A stretch of 64,000 nt of DNA from Lachnospiraceae bacterium (GTDB lineage: Bacteria; Bacillota; Clostridia; Lachnospirales; Lachnospiraceae), in assembly GCA_017427775.1 (NCBI GenBank), contig JAFRSD010000019.1:41965-105964 (forward strand), given 5' to 3'. The first letter of the stretch is position 1, and the number at the start of each line of letters is the position of its first letter. Both the position numbers and the translations under genes were made by a program. Positions 8,313 to 17,045 of this stretch are shown one piece after another. The notes beneath the pieces were generated by a model. It saw only the letters and a program-made list of their open reading frames with translations, ran no database searches and had not been told where the DNA came from.

Positions 8313-9602
8313 ATGGATCCTGCTAAACGAAAACTGATCACCTTCGGGTCGCTTGCCGTAATCATCATTCTGCTGTTCGTTGTCAGAGCCGCAGGTTATC
8401 GGCATGCGGAACAGCGTGAACGCGAGGAATCCGCGCCGACCGGCGTATCGATAACGCCGACACCGACAAAGGTTGCTTACCGTCCGACCTCGACCCCGAC
8501 ACCGACTCCCGAGCCGACCGCAACACCGACTCCGACGGCAACCCCTACGCCCACCCCGAGCCCTACGCCGACGCCGCTTCCTGTTCCGACCGTAGCGCCC
8601 GAGGCACTCGAGAAGGCGCAGAAAGTACTCGAAAGCATGTCGACGGACGACAAGATCTATCAGCTTTTCTTCGTCACGCCCGAGATGCTGACCGGCGTGC
8701 GTCCGGTTGTCAACGCCTATGACAAGACGAAGAGCGCATTTGCCAAGAAGCCAGTCGGCGGTCTTATTTACAGCCAGCAGAACATCAATGACAAGAGCCA
8801 GTTTACAAAGCTTCTTTCGAACAGCGCACGCTATGCCAAGTATGGTACCTTCTTCGCGGTAAATGACGAAGTCGGCTCCCTGACAACGGCAGTCGGAACG
8901 CATCGTATCGATACGCCTGCGAAGATCGGAAAGACCGGCGAGCCTGCCAACGCGGGACGCGCCGCATCGTCTCTTGCTTCGGAACTTAAGAAACTCGGCC
9001 TTAACATGAATATGGTACCGGTAGCCAATATTTCCTCGGAGAAGTCCGGTCTCGGCACTTCCTCCTACGGCTCCGATCCCGACCTGGTAGCCTCCATGAT
9101 CTCCGCTTATGTGAAGGGAAGCATGGAAGCAGGTATGCCCGGTGTGCTTTCGCATTATCCCGTACCGGTTTCCGGTGCGAGCGCTCTGACGAAAGAGCAG
9201 CTTCTTTCAACCGAACTCGCAGGGTTCCGCGCGGGAATCGTCGCCGGAGCATCGGTTGTCGTTGTCGGCTATGCCGATATGACCTCCCTGTCGGATTCGA
9301 AGCTTCCGGCATGCATGTGCCCCGAAACGATTGCCCTTCTGCGAAAAGATTTCGGCTTTAACGGCATCATTATGACGGCCGCCCTTGACAACAACGCCGT
9401 TACCGACCGCTACAAGCCCGCTGAAGCCGCGCTGAACGCATTTATCGCCGGCGCAGACATGTTGTACCGCCCTGCGGACCTTGATGCCGCATTTAAGGCA
9501 ATTAAGAACGCTGTAAAGGACGGCACGATCACCGAGAATCGCCTCAACGAGAGCGTGCTCCGCATTCTCGCCGTAAAGGCACAGTTCGGCATCATTAAAT
9601 AG
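8313..9602 (+). CDS. Exported GH3 (NagZ-like) protein lacking catalytic residues
   Basis: A 429-residue protein: an N-terminal membrane anchor (about 6-26), a Thr/Pro linker (about 45-90) and a domain with the fold pattern of GH3 beta-N-acetylhexosaminidases (GGLIYSQQN, LGLNMNMVPVANI, GFNGIIMTAAL, AGADMLYRP, NESVLRILAVK). The start at 8313 is chosen because GGGAGG lies six bases upstream; an ATG at 8298 precedes that site. The family's KHFPGHG-DxH loop reads SHYPVPVSG (His281 kept, Lys and Gly-His lost). The nucleophile motif, normally S/T-D-D-L, reads T-A-A-L (Ala356, Ala357). It is therefore probably a non-hydrolytic binder of cell-wall glycan, or a very divergent enzyme. Confidence 0.75.
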   Translation: MDPAKRKLITFGSLAVIIILLFVVRAAGYRHAEQREREESAPTGVSITPTPTKVAYRPTSTPTPTPEPTATPTPTATPTPTPSPTPTPLPVPTVAPEALEKAQKVLESMSTDDKIYQLFFVTPEMLTGVRPVVNAYDKTKSAFAKKPVGGLIYSQQNINDKSQFTKLLSNSARYAKYGTFFAVNDEVGSLTTAVGTHRIDTPAKIGKTGEPANAGRAASSLASELKKLGLNMNMVPVANISSEKSGLGTSSYGSDPDLVASMISAYVKGSMEAGMPGVLSHYPVPVSGASALTKEQLLSTELAGFRAGIVAGASVVVVGYADMTSLSDSKLPACMCPETIALLRKDFGFNGIIMTAALDNNAVTDRYKPAEAALNAFIAGADMLYRPADLDAAFKAIKNAVKDGTITENRLNESVLRILAVKAQFGIIK

Positions 9603-9666
9603 TTAGATCTCCCCGGGAACGTCAAGGGGGTTCTATATAAGCTTATAGGAAAAGGAGATATAACCC

Positions 9667-10332
9667 ATGGATCAGGAAATGAATCAGCAGTCCGGAACGG
9701 AAGCTCTTGCAGTATGCCCCAGAAAGAAGAAAGACAAGAAACCGGTCGTATTTTATGCCGACCGCATGGTTTTCAACGATGAGACAATCCTATACAAGGA
9801 TATTGAATCCGTAAGTTCTGCCTACAGCAGCGTTATTTACAACGGAATCTTCCACAACCTTTCCACGTGCATCACTTTCAAGCTGAATGACAGACGTAAG
9901 CTGAAATGGAAGAACGGCTCATTCAGCGTATTCGGTCTCGGCAGCATCAAGTCCAAGAAGACGTTCTATGTTGCTGCGATAACCGCTACGATTTCGACCG
10001 TTGTCAAGACGATTGCCGCAAGATACATTATGACAGTCAAGGAAGGCGGCACCATCCAGATCGGCGGTGTTACCGTATCTCCCACTGAGATCACGGGAAG
10101 ACATTTTGCCAAGAAGGTTACTGTTCCGCTTGAGGAGATCGGCGGCGCAAGCATTTCCGGCAACGTCGTAGCCATTCACCGCAAGAACGCGAACAAGCTT
10201 GCCGTCAACTCGGTACAGGGCAACCTCGATAACGGTCTGTGCCTTGTTTATATCATCAACTCCCTTGTCGGAAACAATGCCGAGCCGGTTATTTCGGCCG
10301 ACGAGAACGCTCCCGCAGAAGAGCAGGAGTGA
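9667..10332 (+). CDS. Conserved-looking protein of unknown function
   Basis: A 221-residue soluble-looking protein, not recognised. It starts with a charged stretch (PRKKKDKK), then alternating short beta-like segments (VVFYADRMVFNDETILYKDIESV), which resemble a PH-like or bacterial-PH fold, a hydrophobic segment near 105-120 (FYVAAITATISTVVKTIAARY) and an acidic tail. The start has a strong site (AAAAGGAGATATAACCC, then ATG). It follows the GH3-like gene by 64 bases on the same strand and is closed by a strong terminator, so the two are probably co-transcribed. No function is proposed. Confidence 0.7.
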   Translation: MDQEMNQQSGTEALAVCPRKKKDKKPVVFYADRMVFNDETILYKDIESVSSAYSSVIYNGIFHNLSTCITFKLNDRRKLKWKNGSFSVFGLGSIKSKKTFYVAAITATISTVVKTIAARYIMTVKEGGTIQIGGVTVSPTEITGRHFAKKVTVPLEEIGGASISGNVVAIHRKNANKLAVNSVQGNLDNGLCLVYIINSLVGNNAEPVISADENAPAEEQE

Positions 10333-10381
10333 TCCCCGGTTTTGCAGCGAAACTGCTGGCACGAAACAATCTGAGAAAAGT

Positions 10382-10420
10382 AAAACTCCGTCCGGCCGCA
10401 GCCGAACGGAGTTTTTTCTT
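10382..10420. terminator. Bidirectional rho-independent terminator
   Basis: Perfect 10-bp arms AAAACTCCGT (10382-10391) and ACGGAGTTTT (10406-10415) around a GC-rich loop, followed by T's on the plus strand and preceded by A's. It serves the unknown gene on plus and the convergent ABC-2 permease on minus. Confidence 0.9.
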
Positions 10421-10446
10421 TCGTTTTATATGTCTTTATGCGATGC

Positions 10447-11820
10447 CTATCGTCCGCAGATAAACTCCCAGATACGCTTCGGGGAGAGCTTCTGGCCGGT
10501 ATGAAGCATCAGTCCGCGGTAGATTCTCGCCGCAAGGAATATCAAGAGCAATCCGACCGCAACAACCTCTACGCTGACGATCAGTCCGCCGAGAAGTCCC
10601 AGGTTACCGGTCAGCAGATCAACCGGAACGCAGAACGGAGCCGCGAAAGGAACGTAGCGGCATACAGCGAGCACTTCCTTGGCACCGGACAGCGATGCGA
10701 AATAGGTGATCATCCAGAAGATGATCATCGGGAATATGAAAGCACCGTTGGCCGAAGAAGTTTCCTCGGGTTTCGATACGAAGCTTCCGCCGATTGCTGC
10801 AAGCGCAAAGTAGATGAATATACCGAAACAGAATACGATAATGCTCATCACGATGGCTGCCGGAGAAAGCGCGCTCTCGCCGATAAAGTTCCGAAGGAAC
10901 CTGAGAACGCTCGAAAGCTTATTGTGGAACTCGCTTCCGTGAAGGGCTTTTCCGATAATGCCGCCGGCAAGAAGACCGAGCAGCGCGCCGCCGACCCATA
11001 TAAAGAACTGTCCGAGCGCCATAACGGTAAGCGCCACGGTCTTTCCGAGGATCAGCGCGTTCGGTTCCACCGAAACAAGCATTGTCTCCATCAGTTTGGA
11101 CGTCTTCTCAATTGATACTTCCTTACAGATCGTCTGCCCGTGAAGAAGGATCATCATGTACATAACGAAGCCGAGGATCGCGGGAAGGAATCCCTTGATC
11201 AGCATATTCAGCATGCTGATCTCTTCGTCCGTAGATACGGTTCTCGTAACCGGTTCGAGAGAGATAAACTGAATTGCCTCTTCCGTCATGTGAAGGGACT
11301 CATATACGGCAAGTCTGACAGAGTCGGAAATGAAATCTCCGGCCGTCATTGCCTCGCCCTTTTCGATCTCGGAATTCTTCGGGATCTTCAGGCTGGTTAC
11401 ATATTTTACGCCGCCGTCATCATTCGTTCCCTTTTCCACGATCGCGATAATGGTCTTATTGGCCGGGTCATCGGAAGCCGCCTTGAAAGCCTCTTCCTCT
11501 GTACCTTCGGCATCTTTGTAAACGTAGATGATATCAGGCGTCGCGTCCTCATCCTCTTCGTCCTCTTCCTCTTCGGGAAGAATGTCTTCGAGGCCGGTCT
11601 TGTTGACAACCAGAACCGTACACGTCTTGATATCTTTCTCTTTATCCTTGTCTTTATCGGACTCCGCACTCTTGGGTTTTCCGGTAAAGTAGATCAGGGC
11701 CGCACCGCCTATGAACAGGAGGAGGGCAAATATGATCGTAACCCGCAGGAACCCGTTACGGGTTGCATACTGCTTCATCGTAAAGCGGTATACGGAGCGA
11801 AAACCTTTCATCTGTCTCAT
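10447..11820 (-). CDS. ABC-2 type permease (NatB-like), second copy
   Basis: A 457-residue permease of an ABC-2 exporter. One N-terminal helix (about 27-47) is followed by an outside domain of roughly 170 residues containing an acidic low-complexity run (EEEEDEEDEDATPD), then about five helices (from residue 210). This is the NatB/YhaP layout. It overlaps the upstream permease gene by four bases (ATGA), so the two form one translational unit with the ATPase at 13201-14190. GGAGG lies nine bases before the start. Substrate unknown: Na+ export by analogy with NatAB, or peptide/antibiotic export. Confidence 0.85.
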   Translation of the reverse strand: MRQMKGFRSVYRFTMKQYATRNGFLRVTIIFALLLFIGGAALIYFTGKPKSAESDKDKDKEKDIKTCTVLVVNKTGLEDILPEEEEDEEDEDATPDIIYVYKDAEGTEEEAFKAASDDPANKTIIAIVEKGTNDDGGVKYVTSLKIPKNSEIEKGEAMTAGDFISDSVRLAVYESLHMTEEAIQFISLEPVTRTVSTDEEISMLNMLIKGFLPAILGFVMYMMILLHGQTICKEVSIEKTSKLMETMLVSVEPNALILGKTVALTVMALGQFFIWVGGALLGLLAGGIIGKALHGSEFHNKLSSVLRFLRNFIGESALSPAAIVMSIIVFCFGIFIYFALAAIGGSFVSKPEETSSANGAFIFPMIIFWMITYFASLSGAKEVLAVCRYVPFAAPFCVPVDLLTGNLGLLGGLIVSVEVVAVGLLLIFLAARIYRGLMLHTGQKLSPKRIWEFICGR

Positions 11821-13214
11821 GCGGTTTTACCTCCTTTCGCCTGCTTTAAGAATTTGCCAAGATCCTTCAGCTTGATCTTATTGCCGTTGTACATGATCAG
11901 GATCTCGTATACACGAGCCGATACGAACAGGATAATAACATCAAGAACGATCAGTATTGCGAGGGAAGCAAGCCGAATCCACAGCGGGCCCGCACCGATG
12001 ACGCAAACACCGGGAAGCAGGAACGGAGCGGAAAGCGGGATAAACATAGCCGCATAGAACAGCGGATTCGTCAGAGACTTCTGCATCGTCATGGACGCGA
12101 ACATACCGAGGTATGCGCCTATGATCGTGAGGATAACAAGAAGGCTCATGCTCTCCTGCATCTCTTCCATCTTGCGGACCATAGCGCCGCACAGACCTGC
12201 AACAAATCCGTAGAACATAACACCGCAAGCCACACCTACCAGAGCGATCAGCAGGTTCGGAAGGGTCAGATTGCTGAGAATGCCCTCCGGAAGCTTAGTC
12301 TTCAGATAGTCGCTTCCGGTAAACTGCTTCGTTAAAATATTGGAAACGAAAGCAAGTATCAGGGAAACGCTGAGCTGCAGAACCGTCGAAACAACCGAAG
12401 CAACTACTTTACCGAATACAAGCGCCATCGGACGGATGGATGTCAGAAGGTATTCCATAACCTTTGTCGACTTATCCATGGCAACCGCAGTGGCAACCTG
12501 CGACGAAGAAGTCGTAACAATCATCATGATAACGAACAGGATCGCGTAAACCACCCAGTACTTTGCCTCGGAAATATGAGGCTTCTCGGAGATAAACGTG
12601 CCATCGTCCTGCTCCATCAGGGAAACAACTTCGTATTTGTAGTCGAGAGCGGCGATCTGCTCCTCACCCATCTCGGTGATCTTGTACTTGAACTCGTCAA
12701 ACTCCTTGACGAGGAGGCTGCCGATGTAATCGCACTCTTTGTCTTTAACCTTGGACTCGATAGCGGTAACAACGTCAAATGCGACGCCGCTTGTCAAGTC
12801 CGCATAAATATGGATGATCGCGCTGTTAGGCTCTTTGTTAACCTTTTCGCACAGATCCTTATAGGTCTTCTCGTCTTTCTCGCCTTCCAGGTTCAAAATC
12901 GCAACGTAAAGCACACGCTCTACTTCGACATCCTTGAAGACTTCTTTCTCTTTAAAAATATCCGACCGGAAGCCGGCGTCGGTAAACCCAAGCTCGTCCA
13001 GAATATATACCTTCTGAAGAGTTGCGTTCTCGATATTGTATTCCTCGTCGCCTTTGCCTTTCTTATCGCCCGTTAAGAGGGAAAGCACCGGAACCGCAAA
13101 GAAGCAGATGACCCACATAATGATCATGAAGATCAAAAACGAGCGGTTCTTCCAGGTTTCGACAAGAGTGAAGCGGAATACATCGGTCCATCCGCGAAAC
13201 TCACTCTTTTTCAT
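11817..13214 (-). CDS. ABC-2 type permease (NatB-like), first copy
   Basis: A 465-residue permease paralogous in layout to its downstream neighbour: an N-terminal helix (about 20-42), an outside domain of about 180 residues, then several helices from about residue 220 (YWVVYAILFVIMMIVTTSSS, FGKVVASVVSTVLQLSVSLI). The start at 13214 (MKKSEFRG) is chosen because AGGAGGAAGG precedes it; it lies inside the last codons of the ATPase gene, a 14-base overlap. Two non-identical permeases with one ATPase suggest a heterodimeric channel. Confidence 0.87.
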   Translation of the reverse strand: MKKSEFRGWTDVFRFTLVETWKNRSFLIFMIIMWVICFFAVPVLSLLTGDKKGKGDEEYNIENATLQKVYILDELGFTDAGFRSDIFKEKEVFKDVEVERVLYVAILNLEGEKDEKTYKDLCEKVNKEPNSAIIHIYADLTSGVAFDVVTAIESKVKDKECDYIGSLLVKEFDEFKYKITEMGEEQIAALDYKYEVVSLMEQDDGTFISEKPHISEAKYWVVYAILFVIMMIVTTSSSQVATAVAMDKSTKVMEYLLTSIRPMALVFGKVVASVVSTVLQLSVSLILAFVSNILTKQFTGSDYLKTKLPEGILSNLTLPNLLIALVGVACGVMFYGFVAGLCGAMVRKMEEMQESMSLLVILTIIGAYLGMFASMTMQKSLTNPLFYAAMFIPLSAPFLLPGVCVIGAGPLWIRLASLAILIVLDVIILFVSARVYEILIMYNGNKIKLKDLGKFLKQAKGGKTA

Positions 13215-14190
13215 TATTCGCACCTTCCTCCTCGGCAACGGTATTACCGCCGACCTTCTCTACGAAAATCTCATGCAGGCTCGGCTCACGAAGTTCAAAC
13301 CGGATGATCGTGATTTTACGCCCGATAACGGAATTATTCGTATCGATCAGCGTACGAAGGAACTGCATTGCCTGCTCTTCGCCGGTAACACGGATGTGGT
13401 ATTCGCTCGGAAGCTTCTCCACGATCGGAAGACCGGCTGCGGCAATCAGATCCTCAATTTCGCCCTCGCATTTAACGAAGAGGTTTACTCGTCCGTAACT
13501 CTTCTTGATCTCGTCCAGGTTACCCTGAAGCACCGTCTTACCGTGATCAAGAATCGTAATATCCGTACAGAACTCCTCAACGGTAGGCATCTGGTGGCTG
13601 GACATGATAACGTACTTGTCCTTCGCAATCTCTTCACGGATAACTTCCTTGAAGAGGTCGGTATTAACCGGATCAAGACCGCTCATGGGCTCATCGAGGA
13701 TCAGGAATTCCGGATCGGAGATCAGCGCCGCCATCAGCTGAACCTTCTGCTGGTTACCTTTACTGAGCTGGTCCGCAAGCTTCGGCTTGGGAGCCTTGCC
13801 TTTCGAGTTCTTCGGCGGGAACAGATATTCATCCAGTTCAAGACGCGTCGACCAGTGTTTGATGCGCTTCATTGCCTCACTGCGCTTAACACCCTTCAGG
13901 CGGGCAAAGTACAGCAACTGATCAATGATAGGATACTTCGGATAAAGTCCTCTTTCCTCAGCAAGATAGCCGATATTCATCTGTTTCGGCTGCATTTCCT
14001 TTCCGTCGAAAAGAACATCTCCGGAATCCTTCTGCAGCATACCGAGAATCATACGGATGGATGTCGTTTTACCGGCACCGTTCGTACCCAGTAACGCATA
14101 TACGCCCGGGCGATCCATTTTGAGATTCAGGTGGTCAACCACGACCTTATCGCCGTAGGACTTGACCAAATTACGCACTTCAAAAGACAT
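13201..14190 (-). CDS. ABC transporter ATP-binding protein (NatA-like)
   Basis: A 329-residue ATPase. Walker A is GTNGAGKTTS, the signature region is LSKGNQQKVQL, Walker B is FLILDEPMSGLDP and the switch His is in MSSHQM. The C-terminal extension of about 110 residues (VLQGNLDEIKKSYGRVNLFV...) is the DUF4162-like tail of the NatA/BcrA/YhaQ group. The start at 14190 (MSFEVRNLVKSYG) follows GGAGGTG with seven bases of spacing; the longer reading lacks a ribosome site. It is the first gene of a three-gene operon with the two permeases. Its promoter contains an inverted repeat that probably binds a regulator. Confidence 0.92.
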   Translation of the reverse strand: MSFEVRNLVKSYGDKVVVDHLNLKMDRPGVYALLGTNGAGKTTSIRMILGMLQKDSGDVLFDGKEMQPKQMNIGYLAEERGLYPKYPIIDQLLYFARLKGVKRSEAMKRIKHWSTRLELDEYLFPPKNSKGKAPKPKLADQLSKGNQQKVQLMAALISDPEFLILDEPMSGLDPVNTDLFKEVIREEIAKDKYVIMSSHQMPTVEEFCTDITILDHGKTVLQGNLDEIKKSYGRVNLFVKCEGEIEDLIAAAGLPIVEKLPSEYHIRVTGEEQAMQFLRTLIDTNNSVIGRKITIIRFELREPSLHEIFVEKVGGNTVAEEEGANNEKE

Positions 14191-14234
14191 TGTTTCACAC
14201 CTCCGTGTTTGTTCATGGAACCCCAACTTCAAGC

Positions 14235-14263
14235 ATTATACCACATGTAAACTCTATTTACAA
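14235..14263 (-). promoter_or_regulatory. Promoter of the NatA-like operon with embedded operator
   Basis: On minus: TTGTAA (14263-14258), 17 bases, TATAAT (14240-14235). A perfect inverted repeat TGTAAA-N5-TTTACA (14246-14262) fills the spacer and the edge of the -35. A bound protein there would block polymerase. No regulator gene is adjacent. Confidence 0.7.
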
Positions 14264-14290
14264 CTATGATGTTGCACATTTTTCTTTTTC

Positions 14291-14318
14291 TTTACATTTT
14301 TTAACCAGAAAATGTAAA
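14291..14318 (-). terminator. A/T-rich hairpin after dtd
   Basis: Perfect 10-bp arms (TTTACATTTT and AAAATGTAAA) around eight bases, between the dtd stop and the NatA-like promoter. On minus the run after it is A-rich rather than T-rich, so it is at best a weak terminator; it could also be an operator. Confidence 0.35.
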
Positions 14319-14353
14319 AATATTCCATCATCCGGGCACTCCGGAATATCTTC

Positions 14354-14812
14354 TCAACCCTTGCCGAGCTCCGCGGAATCAAGAAAGATTGTGAACGGTC
14401 CGTCGTTCAGCAGCCGAACTTTCATGTCCGCGCCGAAGCTTCCGGTTTCAACCGGGATTCCCTCTACATCGCGGATTCTCGCCGTGACATATTCATAGAG
14501 GCGCTCCGCCTCCTGCGGATTGCCTGCCTTGGTGAAGGACGGCCTGTTGCCGTGCTTACAGTCCGCATACAGCGTAAACTGCGAAACAACGAGCATCGAA
14601 CCGCCCACATCACGGATTGAAAGATTGGTCTTTCCGTTTTCGTCCTCGAAAATCCGAAGCCCCGCAAGCTTCTTCACCATCGCGTCGGCAACCGCCTCGG
14701 TGTCCGTATCGCATACGCCGACCAGCACGAGATATCCTTTGCCGATCTCACCGATCACTTTTCCGTCCACGGTGACCGAGGCTTCCGTCACCCGTTGAAT
14801 CAAAAACCGCAT
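14354..14812 (-). CDS. dtd: D-aminoacyl-tRNA deacylase
   Basis: A 152-residue DTD, which removes mischarged D-amino acids (and glycine from tRNA-Ala) in the cytoplasm. The catalytic-pocket motif SQFTLYAD is present, followed by [12 protein letters not shown]. The cross-subunit Gly-Pro motif, usually NxPVT, reads NDGPFTIF, with Phe for Val. Length is normal for the family. AGGAGG lies eight bases before the ATG. It lies downstream of xpt on the same strand, separated by 141 bases with a hairpin and a short tandem repeat. Confidence 0.95.
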   Translation of the reverse strand: MRFLIQRVTEASVTVDGKVIGEIGKGYLVLVGVCDTDTEAVADAMVKKLAGLRIFEDENGKTNLSIRDVGGSMLVVSQFTLYADCKHGNRPSFTKAGNPQEAERLYEYVTARIRDVEGIPVETGSFGADMKVRLLNDGPFTIFLDSAELGKG

Positions 14813-14829
14813 ATTGCATCCTCCTGAAT

Positions 14830-14853
14830 AAGGCGCCTCCTAAGAAGCGCCTT
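14830..14853 (-). other. Hairpin between xpt and dtd
   Basis: Arms AAGGCGC and GCGCCTT with a ten-base loop that contains an AGGAGG-like stretch on the minus strand. No T-run follows. It may mark the xpt transcript end or shape the dtd leader. Confidence 0.35.
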
Positions 14854-14887
14854 GATTTCTTTCTATTCTTCGAAGGCGGTCCTCCGC

Positions 14888-14941
14888 CCGTTTTCGCTTT
14901 CTACCCGGTCGCCGACCGTTTTCAATTTCTATCCGGCCGCC
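14888..14941. repeat. Two-copy imperfect direct repeat, period 28
   Basis: Two 26-base copies starting at 14888 and 14916 share the core CCGTTTTC, TTTCTA and CCGG with about four differences. They sit between the xpt stop and dtd. No function is evident. Confidence 0.5.
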
Positions 14942-14953
14942 CCTCGCTCTTTC

Positions 14954-15535
14954 TCAGGTCCCGTCTTCGCGGAACTGAAGTCGTCCGTTCTCCATGCTTT
15001 CTATGATCGCAAGCGACTCGAGCCGTACGCCCATGCCGCGGATCTTGTCTCCGCCTGCCTGGAAGCCTTTCTCGATCGCAATACCGCAGCCGACAAGCGT
15101 CGCGCCGGATTCCTTCACGATTGAAATAAGTCCCTCAAGCGCGCACCCGTTTGCAAGGAAGTCATCAATGATCAGTACCCGGTCCTCCGGTCCCAGAAAT
15201 TTCTTCGCCACGATAACATCGAAAATGCGTCCCTTCGTGAACGAAGTAATCTGTGTCGTCAGCAGATCGCCGTCCAGATTCTTGCCCTGCGTCTTCTTGG
15301 CAAATACGACCTTACAACCGAACTCCTCGGCCGCAATGCAGGCAATACCGATTCCGGATGCCTCGATGGTCAGGATCTTATTCACCCCGACATCTGCAAA
15401 ACGGCGCTTCCATTCCTTCGCCATTTGCCGGAATAATACAACGTCCATCTGATGGTTCAGAAACATATCAACCTTCAGAATGTTCCCTTCTTTTACGACG
15501 CCTTCCTCCCGGATGCGGTCTTCCAACAGCTTCAT
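14954..15535 (-). CDS. xpt: Xanthine phosphoribosyltransferase
   Basis: A 193-residue type I phosphoribosyltransferase that makes XMP from xanthine and PRPP in purine salvage. The PRPP loop is [17 protein letters not shown], the Xpt form of the signature, and the N-terminus [14 protein letters not shown] with [12 protein letters not shown] is typical of Xpt. GGAGGTG lies before the ATG. Many relatives are under a purine riboswitch; none is seen here. The promoter (TTGTCA, 17, TATACT) overlaps the divergent promoter of the lipoprotein gene. Confidence 0.95.
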   Translation of the reverse strand: MKLLEDRIREEGVVKEGNILKVDMFLNHQMDVVLFRQMAKEWKRRFADVGVNKILTIEASGIGIACIAAEEFGCKVVFAKKTQGKNLDGDLLTTQITSFTKGRIFDVIVAKKFLGPEDRVLIIDDFLANGCALEGLISIVKESGATLVGCGIAIEKGFQAGGDKIRGMGVRLESLAIIESMENGRLQFREDGT

Positions 15536-15614
15536 ACGGCACCTCCGTCTGACTGATTCCTTAACGGGCGTTCCCGGTATTTTCGTCTATTCTTCGCGCG
15601 CCCGCGTTTTATTC

Positions 15615-15643
15615 AGTATAACACCGCGGAAAGCATTTGACAA
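15615..15643 (-). promoter_or_regulatory. xpt promoter
   Basis: TTGTCA (15643-15638), 17-base spacer, TATACT (15620-15615) on minus. Its -35 shares five bases with the -35 of the divergent promoter. The 80-base leader has no aptamer-like core. Confidence 0.75.
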
Positions 15644-15665
15644 ATACTATCGCGTATGGTAGATT
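15637..15665 (+). promoter_or_regulatory. Promoter of the orphan lipoprotein gene
   Basis: TTGACA (15637-15642), 17-base spacer, TAGATT (15660-15665). It overlaps the xpt -35 on the other strand, so the two promoters compete for polymerase or share an activator. Confidence 0.75.
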
Positions 15666-15671
15666 ATTGGC

Positions 15672-15848
15672 GAATCACAGGCATCCTGCGGAGAAGGCCG
15701 TCGCGCCGACTCCAAAGACGCTTCGCATAAGACGGTTCCGACGGGGAGGCTTTCCGACCCGGACGACGGTTTATTCTTTATGCCGAAAAGTCTGCGGAAA
15801 CGCTTTCGCAGGCTCTATGATGACAATATAACAGAACGGAGTGATATC
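15672..15848 (+). other. Long GC-rich leader of the lipoprotein gene
   Basis: About 175 bases from the predicted start site to the ATG. It contains several mutually complementary blocks (CCGTCG near 15695, CGACGG near 15740 and 15758) and a 7-bp hairpin at 15790-15813, so alternative folds are possible. It matches no riboswitch core that I can recall (TPP, purine, guanidine-I, cobalamin, SAM). Confidence 0.4.
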
Positions 15849-16907
15849 ATGAAAAAAGTATTATCCCTGATCCTTTTAGCAAGCCTTACCGCAATGCTTC
15901 TGATCGGCTGTAGCAAGAAGGCTGATCCGACCCCCACGGAAGCTCCCACGGAGCAGCCGACCGAGACTCCCGTTACCGGCGAGCCGACCGAAACACCTAC
16001 GCCCGAGCCTTACAAGCCCGCAGACATTAATGTGGCTGTTCTGAAAGGCCCCACCGCGATCGGTATGGTAAAGCTCATGTCCGAAGCGGAAGCCAAGACC
16101 GCGAAGAACAACTACACATATACCGTTGCAGGCGCAGCCGACGAGATTACCGCGAAGATTATCAAAGGCGAGATTCCGGTAGCCGCTGTTCCCTGTAACC
16201 TTGCTTCGACGCTTTATAACAAGACCAAGGGCGGCGTTACCGTATGTGCGGTCAACACGCTCGGCGTCCTTTACATTGTGGATACCGGCGACAGCGTGCA
16301 GACCCTTGCAGACCTGAAGGGCAAGACCATCTACGCGACCGGCGCAGGCACGACACCCGAGTACACGCTCCGCTACCTCCTCAAGTCCGCAGGCATCGAT
16401 CCCGATAAGGATGTAACGCTCACATTCCTTTCTGAGGCAAGCGAAGCCGCTGCACGTATCGCTGCCGCTGACGGCGAAGTGATTGCAATGCTCCCGCAGC
16501 CCTATGTGGCAACCGTTCAGGCAAAAGTTCCGAGTGTACGCGTTGCGCTTGACATCACGGCCGAGTGGGACAAGCTGAACGATTCCACTGTTGTTACCGG
16601 CGTGATCGTTGCCAACACCGCATGGCTTAAGGACAATGCGGAGGCATTTGACGTATTCCTTGAGGAATACAAGGCAAGCACCGCTTTCGCTACGGCAAAT
16701 GTGGACGAGGCCGCCGAGCTTGTCGAGCACTTCGACATCTTCAAGGCCGCCATCGCCAAGAAAGCGATTCCGCAGTGCAACATCGTATGCTACACGAACG
16801 ACGAGATGAAGAAAGCCGTTTCCGCTTATCTTCAGATTCTCTTCGATGCAAACCCCGCTTCGGTAGGCGGTGCAATGCCCGCAGACAATTTCTATTATGT
16901 GAAATAG
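15849..16907 (+). CDS. ABC substrate-binding lipoprotein (NMT1/TauA-like), orphan
   Basis: A 352-residue lipoprotein. The signal peptide ends in the lipobox LLIGC (Cys21), followed by a Thr/Pro/Glu linker (about 26-55) and a type II periplasmic-binding fold with the NitT/TauT pattern: VLKGPTAIGM, AVPCNLASTLYNK, LADLKGKTIYATGAGTTPEY, EVIAMLPQPYVA. The family binds small molecules such as taurine, nitrate or pyrimidine/thiamin precursors. No permease or ATPase gene is adjacent, so it must work with a distant system. The start at 15849 is set by the signal peptide and GGAGTG upstream. Its divergent arrangement with xpt hints at a purine-like ligand; this is inference only. Confidence 0.85.
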   Translation: MKKVLSLILLASLTAMLLIGCSKKADPTPTEAPTEQPTETPVTGEPTETPTPEPYKPADINVAVLKGPTAIGMVKLMSEAEAKTAKNNYTYTVAGAADEITAKIIKGEIPVAAVPCNLASTLYNKTKGGVTVCAVNTLGVLYIVDTGDSVQTLADLKGKTIYATGAGTTPEYTLRYLLKSAGIDPDKDVTLTFLSEASEAAARIAAADGEVIAMLPQPYVATVQAKVPSVRVALDITAEWDKLNDSTVVTGVIVANTAWLKDNAEAFDVFLEEYKASTAFATANVDEAAELVEHFDIFKAAIAKKAIPQCNIVCYTNDEMKKAVSAYLQILFDANPASVGGAMPADNFYYVK

Positions 16908-16973
16908 GCATCCCGGGCCCGGCAGTCTGCCGGTCTTCTAACAAAATCCCTCCGCAAATCGGTGCGCAAACAA

Positions 16974-17037
16974 AAAGAGCATGTCCTTCGGTCTTCTACC
17001 CATCCGGTAGCTGCCGTCGGACATGCTCTTTCTTTTT
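16974..17037. terminator. Bidirectional terminator
   Basis: Arms AAAGAGCATGTCC (16974-16986) and GGACATGCTCTTT (17019-17031), 13 bp perfect, with an inner GC-rich loop, A's before and T's after. It separates the convergent lipoprotein and Hsp20-like genes. Confidence 0.92.
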
Positions 17038-17045
17038 ATTGTCGA

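Noticed and set aside
15536..15614. Purine riboswitch before xpt
   Set aside because: The leader is about 80 bases and lacks the conserved junction and loop sequences.
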